Shown piece by piece: positions 42,810-54,665 of a DNA stretch of 64,000 nucleotides (position 1 is its first letter; each line of letters opens with the position of its first letter). Under the pieces are notes generated by a model that had not been told where the DNA came from, ran no database searches, and was given only the letters and a program-made list of their open reading frames with translations. The translations under genes were made by a program, and so were the position numbers. Origin of the DNA: Odontesthes bonariensis (lineage: Eukaryota > Chordata > Actinopteri > Atheriniformes > Atherinopsidae); NCBI RefSeq assembly GCF_027942865.1, contig NC_134516.1, positions 26,839,038-26,903,037 of the forward strand. Direction: 5' to 3'.

Positions 42810-43497
42810 AAAATGGTGTCACGGGATGATTTGGAGCTGATTATGCATGCATTTGTGTCTTCGCGTTTGGACTATTGTAATAGTCTGTTTTGATGTCTGA
42901 ACAAGAAGGAGCTTTCTCGCCTGCAGTTGGTGCATAACTCTGCTGCGAGAATTCTGACCCGCTCAAATAGGAGGACTCACATAACTCCTGTTCTTAAAGC
43001 TCTTCATTGGCTACCAGTTTCCTCTAGGATCAATTTTAAAATTTTGGTTTTAACTTTCCAAGCATTGCATGGTCAGGCTCCACCCTACATCAGAGATCTG
43101 ATCCAGCCTTACACCCCAGCTAGGGTTCTGAGGTCTGTGGATCAGAATCTTCTGATGGTGCCACGCACGCGTTTCCGGACCAGAGGAGACCGATCCTTCC
43201 AGGCTGTTGCTCCCAGGCTTTGGAACGATCTTCCGCTCTCTCTGCGCTCGATGGAGTCTGTTGACGCCTTCAAAAGGCAACTTAAGACCTTTTTATTTGT
43301 TCAGGTTTTTTCTTAATTTTCTTAATTATCTTAATTGTCTTGGGCTGCTATGATTGTCACTGAGTTGCTTTGGCCTTTTTAAACTTATACTTTTATGTAC
43401 TTCTTAAACTGTGTTTTTTTTCTATTGTACCTGTAAAGCGCTTTGTGACCCTGGTCTGTGAAAGGCGCTGTACAAATAAAAATTACTTACTTACTTA
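42810..43497 (+). mobile_element. L2-clade LINE, 5'-truncated
   Basis: Encodes the RT C-terminus: AFVSSRLDYCNSLF, LQLVHNSAARILTRSNRRTH, ITPVLKALHWLPVSSRI, LRSVDQNLLMVPRTRF and FQAVAPRLWNDLPLSLR. It ends with the classic tail gcgctttgtgaccctggtct and gtacaaataaa, then a (ttac)n repeat. One stop after SLF separates the first block from the rest. Typical dead-on-arrival copy. Confidence 0.9.
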
Positions 43498-43897
43498 CAG
43501 GTGCTCCTGGTGCCTCTAAGGCTGGATTCCCCATAAAGTTATTGGATTGTCTTCAGTTTTGTTTTTACAGGTGAAGCAGCTGGTTGTCTGATTTTTCATT
43601 GTTGTCTATGTTTGTCTCTTCATATTTCTGTTCCTTTTCTTCCCTTCTTCACTCTCCCTCTCTCTCTGTCCCCCGGTCCGGTTCGGCACTATCACACTAT
43701 CACATCATGTTAAGTATTGTAACAAAAATAAATCAATAAAAATAAGGAGCTGATGGGCATCAAGGGGAGCGTTACATTCATAAAGTTTCCCTTGGCATGG
43801 CAAATGTGTTTGGCATAAACGGTATTCAAATTACAATTCTGCTGCCATAATGCTGGACAGGACAAGGGGTTTAAAAAAAAACAAAGGAAAGCCAGAT

Positions 43898-44143
43898 TTA
43901 AGAGTTCATTCCTCTTGAAGCAGACGGAGACAGGAGCTGGAGACTGAGGCAGGTACAGGTAGGCTGCCGAGCGTTTCCAGGTGGATGTTGAATGGAGCAG
44001 TCGGTGAAGTGAGTGCTCCTCAAACACAGCTCCAAAGCAGTCCCCAGGTCAGAGCCAGCCTTCTTTAGCAGTTTGCTCAGTTTCTTTGAGTCGCTGGCTC
44101 TGATGCTGCTGCCACAGCACATGGTGCTGAAGAAAGATGGCAC
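43898..44143 (-). other. Possible LINE 3'-ORF relic
   Basis: The minus strand reads CCGSSIRASDSKKLSKLLKK, then AGSDLGTALEL, resembling the post-RT segment of CR1-group LINEs in which a Ser/Lys-rich KL..L..A..LG motif recurs. Weak; also present in part in copy A. Confidence 0.3.
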
Positions 44144-44315
44144 TCTGCACCACAGACTTATAAGAGATATGCAACAGGTAAACTCCCAGGTGTTCCTCAG
44201 CCACCTCTTCTCCTGGGATGGAGACGCTGTTTGGCTTATTGGTGCTCCTCCTAAAATCAGCAGCTGAGGTGATTATTCCCACACCAGGCCACACAGTGGC
44301 TGCCCACCTCCCTGC

Positions 44316-45320
44316 CTCTTGTCCTTCCTTCCCTGGTTACATGTCAGATTTTATTACTCATTTTAAAAGCTTTGAATAGTTGGACGGTTGCCTCTGTCTA
44401 TGATCTGTGAACTCCTTACTCCCCTGATTGCTGCTCACACGGCCCACTGTTTAATATAACTGAGCTGTTCATTAGATGGAAATGAATCCCTGCATACTCC
44501 TAAAAATCACTTTATTTTGAGGCTTTTTCTTCTAATTAAAACCCCACTTTCATAATTACTCGGGACTCTTTGTAAAATGCAAATAAAACCAGAAAGATAT
44601 GATCTTAGAACTATTAAAAAGTTCTATCTAATTAGAAATAGTGCAAGTTCGGTGCCATCTGTTGGTTTCCTTAGCGAGGAAATAGTTTTTGAATAGCTCT
44701 GAATGAATGAATTGGATTAATTCTGATTATAATTACAATGAATTGAACTCCAATTGGCCTGAATTGGACTTTATTATTGAAGTGCCCTGAGATGACATTT
44801 GTTGTAATTGTAATAGTTTATTTTGGCAACATTTGAAACAAACTCACATTATTCTGTCTTGGAAAACACTGCTGGTGGAAAACATGATACTGGCTGCTGA
44901 AAAACTGGCAGAAGTGGACCTTCCAACGTGACAGTGACAGGAAGTAATCAGCTGAAGTCGTCCAGAGATTAACAGAGAACACAAATCAACATTCTGGAAT
45001 CCGGACTTCACTTCCATCCAGAATCTGTGGTTGGAACCACAGACCAGAAGAAACAGAACAGAAGCCTTCACAAAGCTGTGATGTCATCACTGTAGTGACA
45101 TCACAATCCATGTCATCTCTGATCTTGTATGACATCACAAAGTTTATACAGGCCAGACATTTTCACTGCTTTTTCACAGCTGGTCAGGAGTTTATCTGAA
45201 GAAACACGTCCAGTTTCTGAAGCAGATTTGAAAGTCACAGCAAACGGTTTTCACATCGCCTAAAAAACAATAATTACTATCTAAAATAATCATTTTAACA
45301 AGCACTTAGAAACAACGCTT
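44316..45320 (+). repeat. Three-copy block, copy 3
   Basis: Direct match to 482-1508 and inverted match to 22915-23932. The 112-codon minus-strand ORF is shortened here, supporting the view that it is not a gene. Confidence 0.85.
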
Positions 45321-45381
45321 ACTGTTTCCCTTCCTTAAGAACGGCTTCCTGACAGCCACCCTTCCATGGAGCCCATCTCTG

Positions 45382-46160
45382 ATGAGGCTCGGGCCAACAG
45401 CCGATGGATCAGCTGAAGGTCCAGATGCATCTCTCAGCTCCTGTGTCAGGTCTTTGCTGGATTTTTTCCTCTTTCTTCAGGACATCACTTTCAGATATTG
45501 TTCATCTTCTGTAGATAGTTTTTTAGGTCTGACACTTCTCCTATTTGTCCTCCACTTGTCCAGTTTCCTCAGATGTTTTAAGGACACACTGCAGAGCAAG
45601 AGGCTGGAGCAGATTCTGGCAGGTGCTGACGCTCAGAACTGTGACAGCGACACAAAGGAAGCTCATTTAGAAACACCTCCTGGGACGTCTGAGGAGAGCC
45701 CATCTGCACCTGTTCAAAACGTGGCAAAGAAAGCCCTCAAAGTGTGCCCCGTTTGCTCTAAAGCATTTGATTGTGTCAGAACAGTGAACAGACACACACA
45801 GTGCCACATGGACGATCGGCCCTATCACTGCATCCACTGCAACAAGCATTTTAAACACATGCACGGCTGAAAAGACACCAGATTTACGCCATTTGCCAGA
45901 AGAAGAGCTCCCGTTTCTTTTGGAGAAAAGAGTCGAGAGCAGAAGTGAGCGGCACCGACCACCAACAGGGGTCGTCGCTGAAGATACCCGTGTGGTGCTC
46001 AAACTGTGGCAAACACTTCCAGTACCCGTCCGCCCTGAAGGAGCACCAGGAGAACCTCGTGGAAATGAGGGACCTCATGAAATGTGACGACTGCGGGAAG
46101 GAATTCAAGAGCATGACGATGCTCAACGTGCACCAGAGGATTCACGAGCCGCTGTACTGA
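45382..46160 (+). pseudogene. C2H2 zinc-finger gene fragment (longer copy)
   Basis: The first frame reaches CPVCSKAFDCVRTVNRHTQC, then DRPYHCIHCNKHFKHM, and stops. Another frame (45945-46160) carries VWCSNCGKHFQYPSALKEH and CDDCGKEFKSMTMLNVHQRI. Together there are at least four fingers in two frames, with an intervening stretch that does not read through. The acidic/Ser segment before the fingers (TPPGTSEESPSAPVQN) looks like a ZNF linker region. Either a broken gene, or a gene whose real exons and introns differ from what I see. In copy A the first two fingers are deleted. Confidence 0.7.
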
Positions 46161-46234
46161 GTTACATTCATCAGCCGCTTCAGTCAGATTGCCAAACACC
46201 TTATTGTCCTTTATGAAACACTTAGGTTGATCTG

Positions 46235-47010
46235 GTGATCAAGGCTTATTCACCATTACATTATTTAGGATGTTCCATGGGCGCTTCATATTATTTTGAT
46301 TTATTTGTAACATTTTATCATAATGTTGCTTCTTTGCTTGCCTCAACATGTTGGTCAGCCTGTTTTTGTGCATCTCAGCGTTTTTCAGCAACCTCTGTTC
46401 TAGTTTTGATAAAGTCTCCATAAAGTTTATTTTTCTTCTTACATGCATTTTTTAATCCCTTTGTTATCCGAGGTTTCTCAGCATAACTATGCTTATGTGA
46501 ACATAAAACTGTTGGACCGTGTTTATCATAGAGAGATAAATAACAGTTGAAGAATGAATTGTCTGCAGTATTTACTTCATCTGTATGAAACTCATTCCAC
46601 TCTTGTTTTAAAGCTCATTTCTGAAGCATTAATTGCTTTAACAGTCCTTACCCTTTCATATCTACGCTTTTCTGTTTTCTTCCTCTGTAGCGGATCATTA
46701 AATGTTGCAAATACAGCTGAATGATCACTTACATCACTTATTACCAAACCACTATTTAAACCAGTGTCCAAGGAATGTGTAAAAATGTTGTCAGTTAATG
46801 TTGCACTATCTGTGGCTCCTCTGCTCGGCTTTGTGATCAGTGGATACAACCCTCTACCGTATAACGCAGCCAAGAAATCACAAGTTTGTTTAGGAGTATG
46901 TACCTTTAAGAGGTCATGTTGAACTCACCACAGATCACACGTGTTTTATTATCTGCTATAATTGTCTGTTTCAACGCTTCAGTCTTGTGCCTCTTGTTTA
47001 AAACTTAATA
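46235..47010 (-). mobile_element. LINE endonuclease fragment, duplicate of 2284-3060
   Basis: Same SDVSDHSAVF and IFTHSLDTG landmarks on the minus strand. A 1-base difference near 46915 closes the frame before GDFN. Relic. Confidence 0.8.
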
Positions 47011-49099
47011 ACAATTGCAGGCTTGGATTTGTTATCCTTTCATGCAAAAGTGCAGCAAGCTGATATCTGTTGATTTTCAAGATGAATGTTCTTACTTGCC
47101 TTGAAGGGAACCACTTGTTCATTTACATCCTCCACTCAACCTGATAGCCATTAAATACTGTGTCTTCTGAGCTGGTTGGGTGGTTCAACAACAAAACAAA
47201 TGTAATGAAGTTTTAAAACTGCAGCGAAAGAGATGGAATAAATGGAGATCTGACACATTACGAACTACAGGACAGTTAGGATTATCTGTTGTTTGCATGA
47301 AGATAAAACAGGTTTTAAAGGTGTTGCAGCTAACATTCAGAAACACTTGGTGTAACTCCAGAGCACCAGAGCCTCTGACCAAAAGAGAAGCTAATATAAA
47401 CTTATTTACCTGAAGAACTTCAGGAGCTCATAAGGCCCTTTATCTGGAGAGTGGGTGGCTCTGGTCTTATCTGGCTCTTTGCTAGAGGCCTTTTAGGCCA
47501 GAGGATGTGAGCTCTTAGGATTACCATGACCTGGATGAGTGAGAATCTTCATCAACATGCTGTGTGTGCTGATGCTAACTGTAAAGATGTGAAGCTCAGA
47601 CAGGAGAGCTGCTTGTTGTATGAGGACACAGTGTGTGTCTTATATGGAGGTGGAAGCCTGGCTCAAACATAGAAATCATTTCTTTGTATGTTACTGATTT
47701 AAATGTGTCCTCTCAGTGGCTGTGAAGTACTGTCAGTAATACTGAGCGGGACTCTGCATTTATGGAGATGTGTTTCCCTCTGGTGGCGAATAGAGGAACT
47801 GCATGATGTCAGTTTGATGAAGCGTTCAACAAAAGGAGGAAGTGAAAGTCTTCCAGTGGTTCCTGCAGAATCCTGACTCACTGGATGGTTTCCTGCCATG
47901 AAAAAGCTCCGTCTGCAGAAGACGAGCAGAACGGAGCCAGCGGGCCTGATGCTGCAGATGGGCTGAACACCACAGATGCAATGGTTGGGACAAAGATGGT
48001 TGGAGAGAAGACACAGAGGAGTGAAGGCCAGCTGTAGAAAGAAAAGCACCTCCAGATCTGCTGTCTGATGCTGATATCAGTGAAAATGGGCTTCTTCTTC
48101 TCCTGTCTGATGATGTGCTCAGTAATTTCAGTGATACATCCCTCAGGTTCAGGCTTGGTTGGTCTGGTGAACACCTTTACTTTCTCTCACAGCCTGCTGT
48201 GTTTTTCACTGACTGATTCCATCTGAGTTATGAAGGCAAAACAGGAAACTATGAAAAGATGAGAAAAACATCTGGATTGGACTGATGTGTGTGTGTCCCG
48301 TTACTTTAGAAAGCCTGAACTTATAAAGGTTCCTATGGTGACCATGTGTTCTGATAGTGTTGTATGAGTTTTATAAACTCTGAGGTGTCAAACAGAAGCT
48401 GTGAACATTACAAGTGTCGCTGCTGCCTCCAGAACCACTTCCGCTACACCGGCTTCAGGAGCCAGTAGGAACTTTGTCCGTCTCTGACGTCATAAGTAAT
48501 AACCAATGGGAGAGCAGCTGAGCGTTTGGAACAAGCCCCGCCCCCTCACTGGCTGCTTCTGCCGGGGTGAAGCACAGAGATAAATCCTCGTTCCCTCTGT
48601 TAAAGACACCTTTATGCCCACTGAATCCAGTCTGAGGAGAACTCTGAAATGTTTCAGCTAACAGGAAAGTTGTCCACAAGAACAAACACAAGAGGCTCCA
48701 TGTTTTTAAGTGTATACAGTAGAAAGTTTTCAGCTGTTTGGTTTCATTACTCTTACCTTCTCGGTCGACATAGCTTGCACCTTCTGACTCCTCGCCGGTT
48801 CGGTGAAAAGTGAAAGGGTGTTGTATTTACGACAGTGTAACCGTCTGTACATTACCTCCAAGCCTGTAGGGGGAGCTCCATAATGGGCTTTTTGAGAAGT
48901 TACATTGTATTGCTTTAACGCGGACACTAAAAGATGGAGGCAGCGGTAGAACAACAGCAACAGGGTTCGGTAAAGTTTGACACATATTGACAGATTCGCA
49001 CTTGCTGAATAAATACCTCCAAAATAAAGCGTCGTTCCAGATCAAATCACACCTCTCTCCATCAGATAAACATTTGAATCCAAATAAGCTGTCCTTGGA

Positions 49100-51780
49100 G
49101 CAGGAAAATAACATTAGTCTCCATGTGCAGCCGGCTTCAACACCTGCTACAGAAATATTCAATAACTCCGCTCTAATGAGTCTTAATGCCACTAAAATCA
49201 CTGCAGACATCAACGGCCTCCTGTTGGTTCCACATACACAGCTTGTGCTTCATTTGATGCGTGTGTGAGTGTGAGTATGTTGTTCTGAACAATTGACCAA
49301 CATCTGTATTCCAGACTGTGGTGTCACCTCAGGAGACTCTGATATCCTGCTGCTTAAACTACAACAGGTGTGTGCAGCAGGAACAGGGAAAGGATGGATG
49401 AGATCTTTATGATATGATGGAGGTTGGAGCTTCAACAAGAAGATGAGAAAAGTCTTTATATTTCCACATTTATTTTCTCCATCTTTGACAGATCTGTCCT
49501 TTTTGTGGCAGTTCAGTAAAAATATGGAGTTTCTGCAGTCCGAGAGGCCAAACTGACATCATGCAGTTTATATTTACACCACAAGAGGGCGACATCACCA
49601 TAAATGAAAAGTCCCCTTCCGTCCCAGTTCCAGCAGATATGAGTTACATTAGAGCTGAACTGAACATGGATCAGTAACATTTATTCAGTCCTGATTATCA
49701 GTGTTTGTCCAGTTATGGTAACAAAGACAAACTGAACACATGTGGCCCCATTAAAGATGATTGACAGCCCTTAAATGAACTCTCCGTCTCCTCTGTAACT
49801 GATGAGTTCAACATGTTGAAGAGCTGTTTGAACCAACTCTGAACTCATTCATTCATTCATTCATTCATTCATTCATTCATATCGTCTCACACTTTGATGG
49901 AAACGTGTCCCACACAGAAAAGTGATCATTCATTTCTTTAGATCTAAAATAATCAGTGTTGATAATCTGAGGCTCTTTTGTACAAATCTAACATGTTTTT
50001 AATCTTGTAAATGATGTGATCATGGGACCGGCACTAAATCAGCTGTCTTCAGATCAGAGGTTATCGTTTTATTTGAATAAAATACTTTATAAAGAATCAT
50101 TTCAGATGTAGAATATCTAAGTTACACAAAGAGCAGAGAGACCTCGATAAAATGACAAACTGACTTTTCAACAACATTTCTTCTTCTTTTGTGGAGACTC
50201 AGAATGTGTCCAAAGTTTTGGTGGACTTTCTTTAAAAAGTGATCCATCAGCTATCCACTTCTGCTGAATACAGAAAGTTTGGACGTGTTTGTGGCTGCTG
50301 CTGTCCCAGCCATGATGTGTCCACACTGGGTGTTGTGTTCAGAAAGAAGCATGCACATGCACATTCACATGCACATTCACAAGGGCACGGATAGAAATGA
50401 CCTTTGGCCAAATTAAATACAGGTTCATTGCTTAAACTTCTCAGGCACCATGGCTGACTTCTGACTGAGCCATCTTAAATTAATAGTATACTTCATATTT
50501 TATACATTTTGTCTTGTGGACAACTTTTCAGGCTCAAGTCTTTTCTTCGTTGAGTCCTTGCAGGTTCTAGTGCCTGAAAGGACTCAGTATCTCCTGACAC
50601 AGTGAGGGACCTGTACAGGGACACATATTTCCTTTGATCCTTATTGTTGTGACCTTTGAGTTAGAACTTCTTTTCATAATTTAGCATTGACACAGTAGCA
50701 GTTTAAGTCAGAGCAAGTGTAAGAAGGCTAAATGGACAGAGATGATTTATAACTTTCCACATGTTTAGGTCATGGCACCCCACTGTGAATATAAATGTAT
50801 AAAACACATTTCTAACACGTTGCATGAACCGTACAATAATGACAAGTTTGAGTTCAAGTTGTGTTGAATTGTTTAATTATTATTACATGTTTCTCAAGCT
50901 GTGGAGAGAAACCAGAATTAAATACAGTTCACAACACAAAATTCTCCTTTTTCTGAATTTATACACGTCCCTCTCCAGTTTCATAATCTCTAGCTTGATC
51001 TTTTTTATTTTCAGTTTCTTGTATTCCATATCTAGTTTGGCGCTCTATTTATTGGACAAACACATTTCTTGAAAGGCTACTTACCACTGAAATATTTTCC
51101 TTTACTTTACCTTCACTTGCTGCCAGGTACGCTTTTGGCTGTTAAGATTGCTCCTGGTGAGATGTAACAGTGAAAATTAATATCTGGGTCACACACACGG
51201 GATAATATAGTCACAAAGTATGATGATGGGTGTCGATTATTGGGTTATTAATAAAGTGAGCAGGGCCATTATATGTGTGCTGTACATCTCATACAGAGAC
51301 AATTCAGCATGCTTTATGTAAACACATTATAACACAAAGAGGAGAGCATAAATACATGAGGACAGTAAAATAAATGTCTAACAATTGACAATGGTGTGAA
51401 ACTTTCATAACTTATTTAGTCTGTCTGCAGTTGTTTGCCATGCCGTTTCTTCGCTTTATTGATCACAGCTGTATTACCATTTCTGATGATGAACTTTTAA
51501 AATCCTCATGCAGCTCCATAAGCATTATTTGTTCAGCTGCCGAAAAAATAAAAGCTCTTGTCTTGCTCTCCTTTTCTGCCATCTCTGTTTTTCCACAATC
51601 CACTCGTCAGGGCTTCTTACGTTCCTCGTACACTCGCACTTAGCCAGGCTATGTAAGCCTCGCTTGGATTAGCCTCACTGAGATGCAGCTGAGCTGGCTT
51701 CATGGAACGACTTGAGGCTTAATTGGGAGATGGTGTCAGTTCAAGCGACGCTTTCCGGCTACAGCCTGGCTTTCTTTAGC
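49100..51780. other. No gene recognised
   Basis: Over 2.6 kb with only motif-free ORFs (49250-49438, 50824-51072, 51431-51643). An (attc)n microsatellite lies at about 49846-49880. I saw no splice-consistent exon chain, V segment or TIR pair. Confidence 0.45.
49846..49880. repeat. (ATTC)n microsatellite
   Basis: About nine uninterrupted attc units. Confidence 0.9.
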
Positions 51781-51856
51781 TACTTTCTAGGAATACCCCC
51801 CTTGAGTGCCTATGAAAGGTGCCTATATATAAAATGTATTATTATTATTATTATTA
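51781..51856 (+). repeat. LINE 3' tail with (ATT)n
   Basis: gcctatgaaaggtgcctata and tataaaatg, then (att)n, resembles the terminal tail of L2-type LINEs. No coding portion remains next to it. Confidence 0.6.
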
Positions 51857-52384
51857 ATTCTGATGTGCGATGAGGCAGTTCTCCAGCAACATTAAGCTCT
51901 TTTCCACTAGTACTTACTCACAACCACCTCAATGTGGGTGGGGTCGTTATAGCAAGGAGGTCCAAAAGTCCTGTGATGTCAGTCTTATGTGACACAAACA
52001 TGACACAACAATTTAGGACATCGAGGCAAAGGTTTACCTGCTGCTTGGTCTATGTCTTTGCGTCTAGCAATCCACCTCGTTGACGATCACAGAATACATC
52101 AAATCCAACTGTTGCTGTTGCCGGTTCTTGTTAAGGAGTGGCTTTCATGACTCATCCAGTGACATCACTCCCTGGCCAATCAGTGGCCTTCAGTCTGTAG
52201 ATGTCACATTTTCGGCTCAACTCAACTCGAATCCCTGCCGTAGAGGTGCTAAAAATGTACCTGCTACCAGCTGTTACTCCCTCATGAAAAACCCTAAAAC
52301 CTGAGTCGAATATAGTCAAGTGGAGTAGCGTTTTGAATTTTGGTTTACGTTTGTCGTATTTTACACAGTCAGGGAAGTAATGGT

Positions 52385-52495
52385 GTCAGGATGGCCGAGC
52401 GGTCTAAGGCGCCAGACTCAAGGCTTCATTCCTTCCTTAGCACAGGGACTTCTGGTCTCCCAAAGGAGACGTGGGTTCAAATCCCACTCCTGACA
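52385..52495 (+). tRNA. tRNA-Leu (CAA), intron-containing
   Basis: Acceptor GTCAGGA pairs with TCCTGAC. A box TGGCCGAGCGG. Anticodon stem CCAGA/TCTGG with CTCAAG before the intron; anticodon CAA. An intron of about 27 nt follows the base 3' of the anticodon (gcttcattcc...). A long variable arm (TCTCC...GGAGA) marks a class II tRNA, and the B box is GGTTCAAATCC. Confidence 0.93.
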
Positions 52496-53210
52496 TTAAT
52501 TTCATGCTTAAATCTTACTTGCACATTAGAAGACCATGAAGAAAGCCATGTCAGGCCATGGTGAAAAAGGTTATTTATCTCTGAAGACGGGCCTTCAGTT
52601 CCTCCCATTAACATACACAATTCTGATGTGCGATGAGGCAGTTCTCCTGCAACATTAAGCTCTTTTCCACCAGTACTTACTCACAACCACCTCAATGTGG
52701 GTGGGGTCGTTATAGCAAGGAGGTCCAAAAGTCCTGTGATGTCAGTCTTATGTGACACAAACATGACACAACAATTTAGGACATCGAGGCAAAGGTATAC
52801 CTGCTGCTTGGTCTATGTCTTTGCGTCTAGCAATCCACCTCGTTGACGATCACAGAATACATCAAATCCAACTGTTGCTGTTGCCGGTTCTTGTTAAGGA
52901 GTGGCTTTCATGACTCATCCAGTGACATCACTCCCTGGCCAATCAGTGGCCTGTAGTCTGTAGATATCACATTTTGGGCTCAACTCAACTCGACCCCGAC
53001 CGAGTAGGTGCTAAAAATGTACCACCTGGTGCCAGGTGGTATTACCTCATGGAAAACCCTAACAGCTGAGTGGGATCCAGTCGAGTGGAGTAGGTAGAGG
53101 TTGAAAAGGAGGAATGTGTTCTGATGTCATTCTAAATCTCTGAAAGTTGACTTAGGCTTGTATTATCTCGACTTTTTTTTTCTGAAGGCATGTTTTATAA
53201 CATGCGATTA

Positions 53211-53283
53211 GCCCGGCTAGCTCAGTCGGTAGAGCATGAGACTCTTAATCTCAGGGTCATGGGTGCGAGCCCCATGTTGGGCG
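53211..53283 (+). tRNA. tRNA-Lys (CTT)
   Basis: 73 nt. GCCCGGC acceptor side, A box TAGCTCAGTCGG, anticodon stem TGAGA/TCTCA enclosing CTCTTAA (CTT). The T loop reads GTGCGAG where TTCGA is usual, so the B box is altered. A T4 terminator (gttttaa) lies about 7 bp downstream. Confidence 0.88.
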
Positions 53284-53810
53284 TAGCAGTTTTAATAATC
53301 AACAGATGTTTGATCCAGCCCTTAAAGTCAAAGTCCAGCTCTGTTACCACCATCACAGCGTCCTCAGTGGTGCCTCTTTGAATCATCACAAACCTCCTGA
53401 AATGCACAATATGAATCAAAAACATTCAAACTTGCGCAAGAGCATTATGTTTACCTTTCTTTGGGCTTACGTCATTTCTGTATTCCCTTTTTGCTCAAGT
53501 ATGATCATTCACTTTAAAACAAAATAAGAAAAATCTGAATAATGACCCATGGCCTCTGGCCCTCTCTTGCCTTCATTACTCATCCAGTGACATCACTCCC
53601 TGGCCAATCAGTGGCCTGCAGTCTGTAGACGTCACATTTTCGGCTCTACTCAACTCGAATCCCTGCCTTGTATGTGCTAAAAATGTACCTGCTACCAGCT
53701 GTTACTCCCTCATGAAAAACCCTAAAACCTGAGTTGAATTTAGTCAAGTGGAGTAGCGTTTTGAATTTTGGTTCACGTTCCTGGTATTTTACAGTCACGG
53801 AAGTAATGGT

Positions 53811-53921
53811 GTCAGGATGGCCGAGCGGTCTAAGGCGCCAGACTCAAGGCTTCATTCCTTCCTTAGCACAGGGACTTCTGCTCTCCCAAAGGAGACGTGG
53901 GTTCAAATCCCACTCCTGACA
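53811..53921 (+). tRNA. tRNA-Leu (CAA), second copy
   Basis: Same 111-nt intron-bearing gene. The anticodon-stem 3' strand reads TCTGC instead of TCTGG, giving one C-C mismatch. Otherwise identical to 52385-52495. Confidence 0.88.
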
Positions 53922-54624
53922 TTAATTTCATGCTTAAATCTTACTTGCATATTAGAACACCATGAAGAAAGCCATGTCAGGCCATGGTGAAAAAGGGCAT
54001 TTATCTCTGAAGACGGGCCTTCAGTTCCTCCCATTAACATACACAATTCTGATGTGCGATGAGGCAGTTCTCCTGCAACATTAAGCTCTTTTCCACCAGT
54101 ACTTACTCACAACCACCTCAATGTGGGTGGGATCGTTATAGCAAGGAGGTCCAAAAGTCCTGTGATGTCAGTCTTATGTGACACAAACATGACACAACAA
54201 TTTAGGACATCGAGGCAAAGGTTTACCTGCTGCTTGGTCTATGTCTTTGCGTCTAGCAATCCACCTCGTTGACGATCACAGAATACATCAAATCCAACCG
54301 TTGCTGTTGCCGGTTCTTGTTAAGGAGTGGCTTTCATGACTCATCCAGTGACATCACTCCCTGGCCAATCAGTGGCCTGCAGTCTGTAGATGTCACATTT
54401 TCGGCTCGACTCAACTCGACCCCGATCGAGTAGGTGCTAAAAATGTACCACCTGGTACCAGGAGGTATTGCCTCATGGAAAACCCTAATATTTGAGTGGG
54501 ATCCAGTCGATTGACTGAAAAGGGAGGAATGTGTTCTGATGTCATTCTAAATCTCAGAAAGTTGACTTAGGCTTGTTTTATCTCTTCTTTTTTATCGGAA
54601 GTCATATTTTATAACATGTGAATA

Positions 54625-54664
54625 GCCCAGCTAGCTCAGTCGGTAGAGCATGAGACTCTTAATC
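54625..54664 (+). pseudogene. tRNA-Lys 5' fragment
   Basis: GCCCAGCTAGCTCAGTCGG to the anticodon CTCTTAATCTT, then unrelated sequence. The tandem duplication breaks off here. Confidence 0.88.
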
Positions 54665-54665
54665 T

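Larger units (their letters stand above)
43717..49099. repeat. Segmental duplication 1, copy B
   Basis: Partner of 1-5655. It retains sequence that copy A lost (zinc fingers, about 125 bp near 43890) and an empty TTAA at 45335-45338 where copy A has a transposon. It lacks about 510 bp around 48740. The right border is ctgtccttg then gagcagg. Confidence 0.95.
51857..54665. repeat. Tandem ~1.42-kb units containing tRNA-Leu and tRNA-Lys
   Basis: The order is repeat element, tRNA-Leu, repeat element, tRNA-Lys, and then the same again. tRNA-Leu starts are 1426 bp apart (52385, 53811) and tRNA-Lys starts 1414 bp apart (53211, 54625). The repeat element (starting attctgatgtgcgatgaggc, containing gctcttttccac...agtacttactcac and ending near ctcatggaaaaccct) occurs at 51859, 52619, partly at 53573, and at 54046. 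Its ends are roughly inverted (gctcttttcca and gggttttccat), so it is probably an old DNA transposon swept along in the duplication. Confidence 0.85.

Noticed and set aside
50824-51643. Two plus-strand ORFs of 70-82 codons
   Set aside because: Compositionally biased, motif-free, no splice or promoter support.
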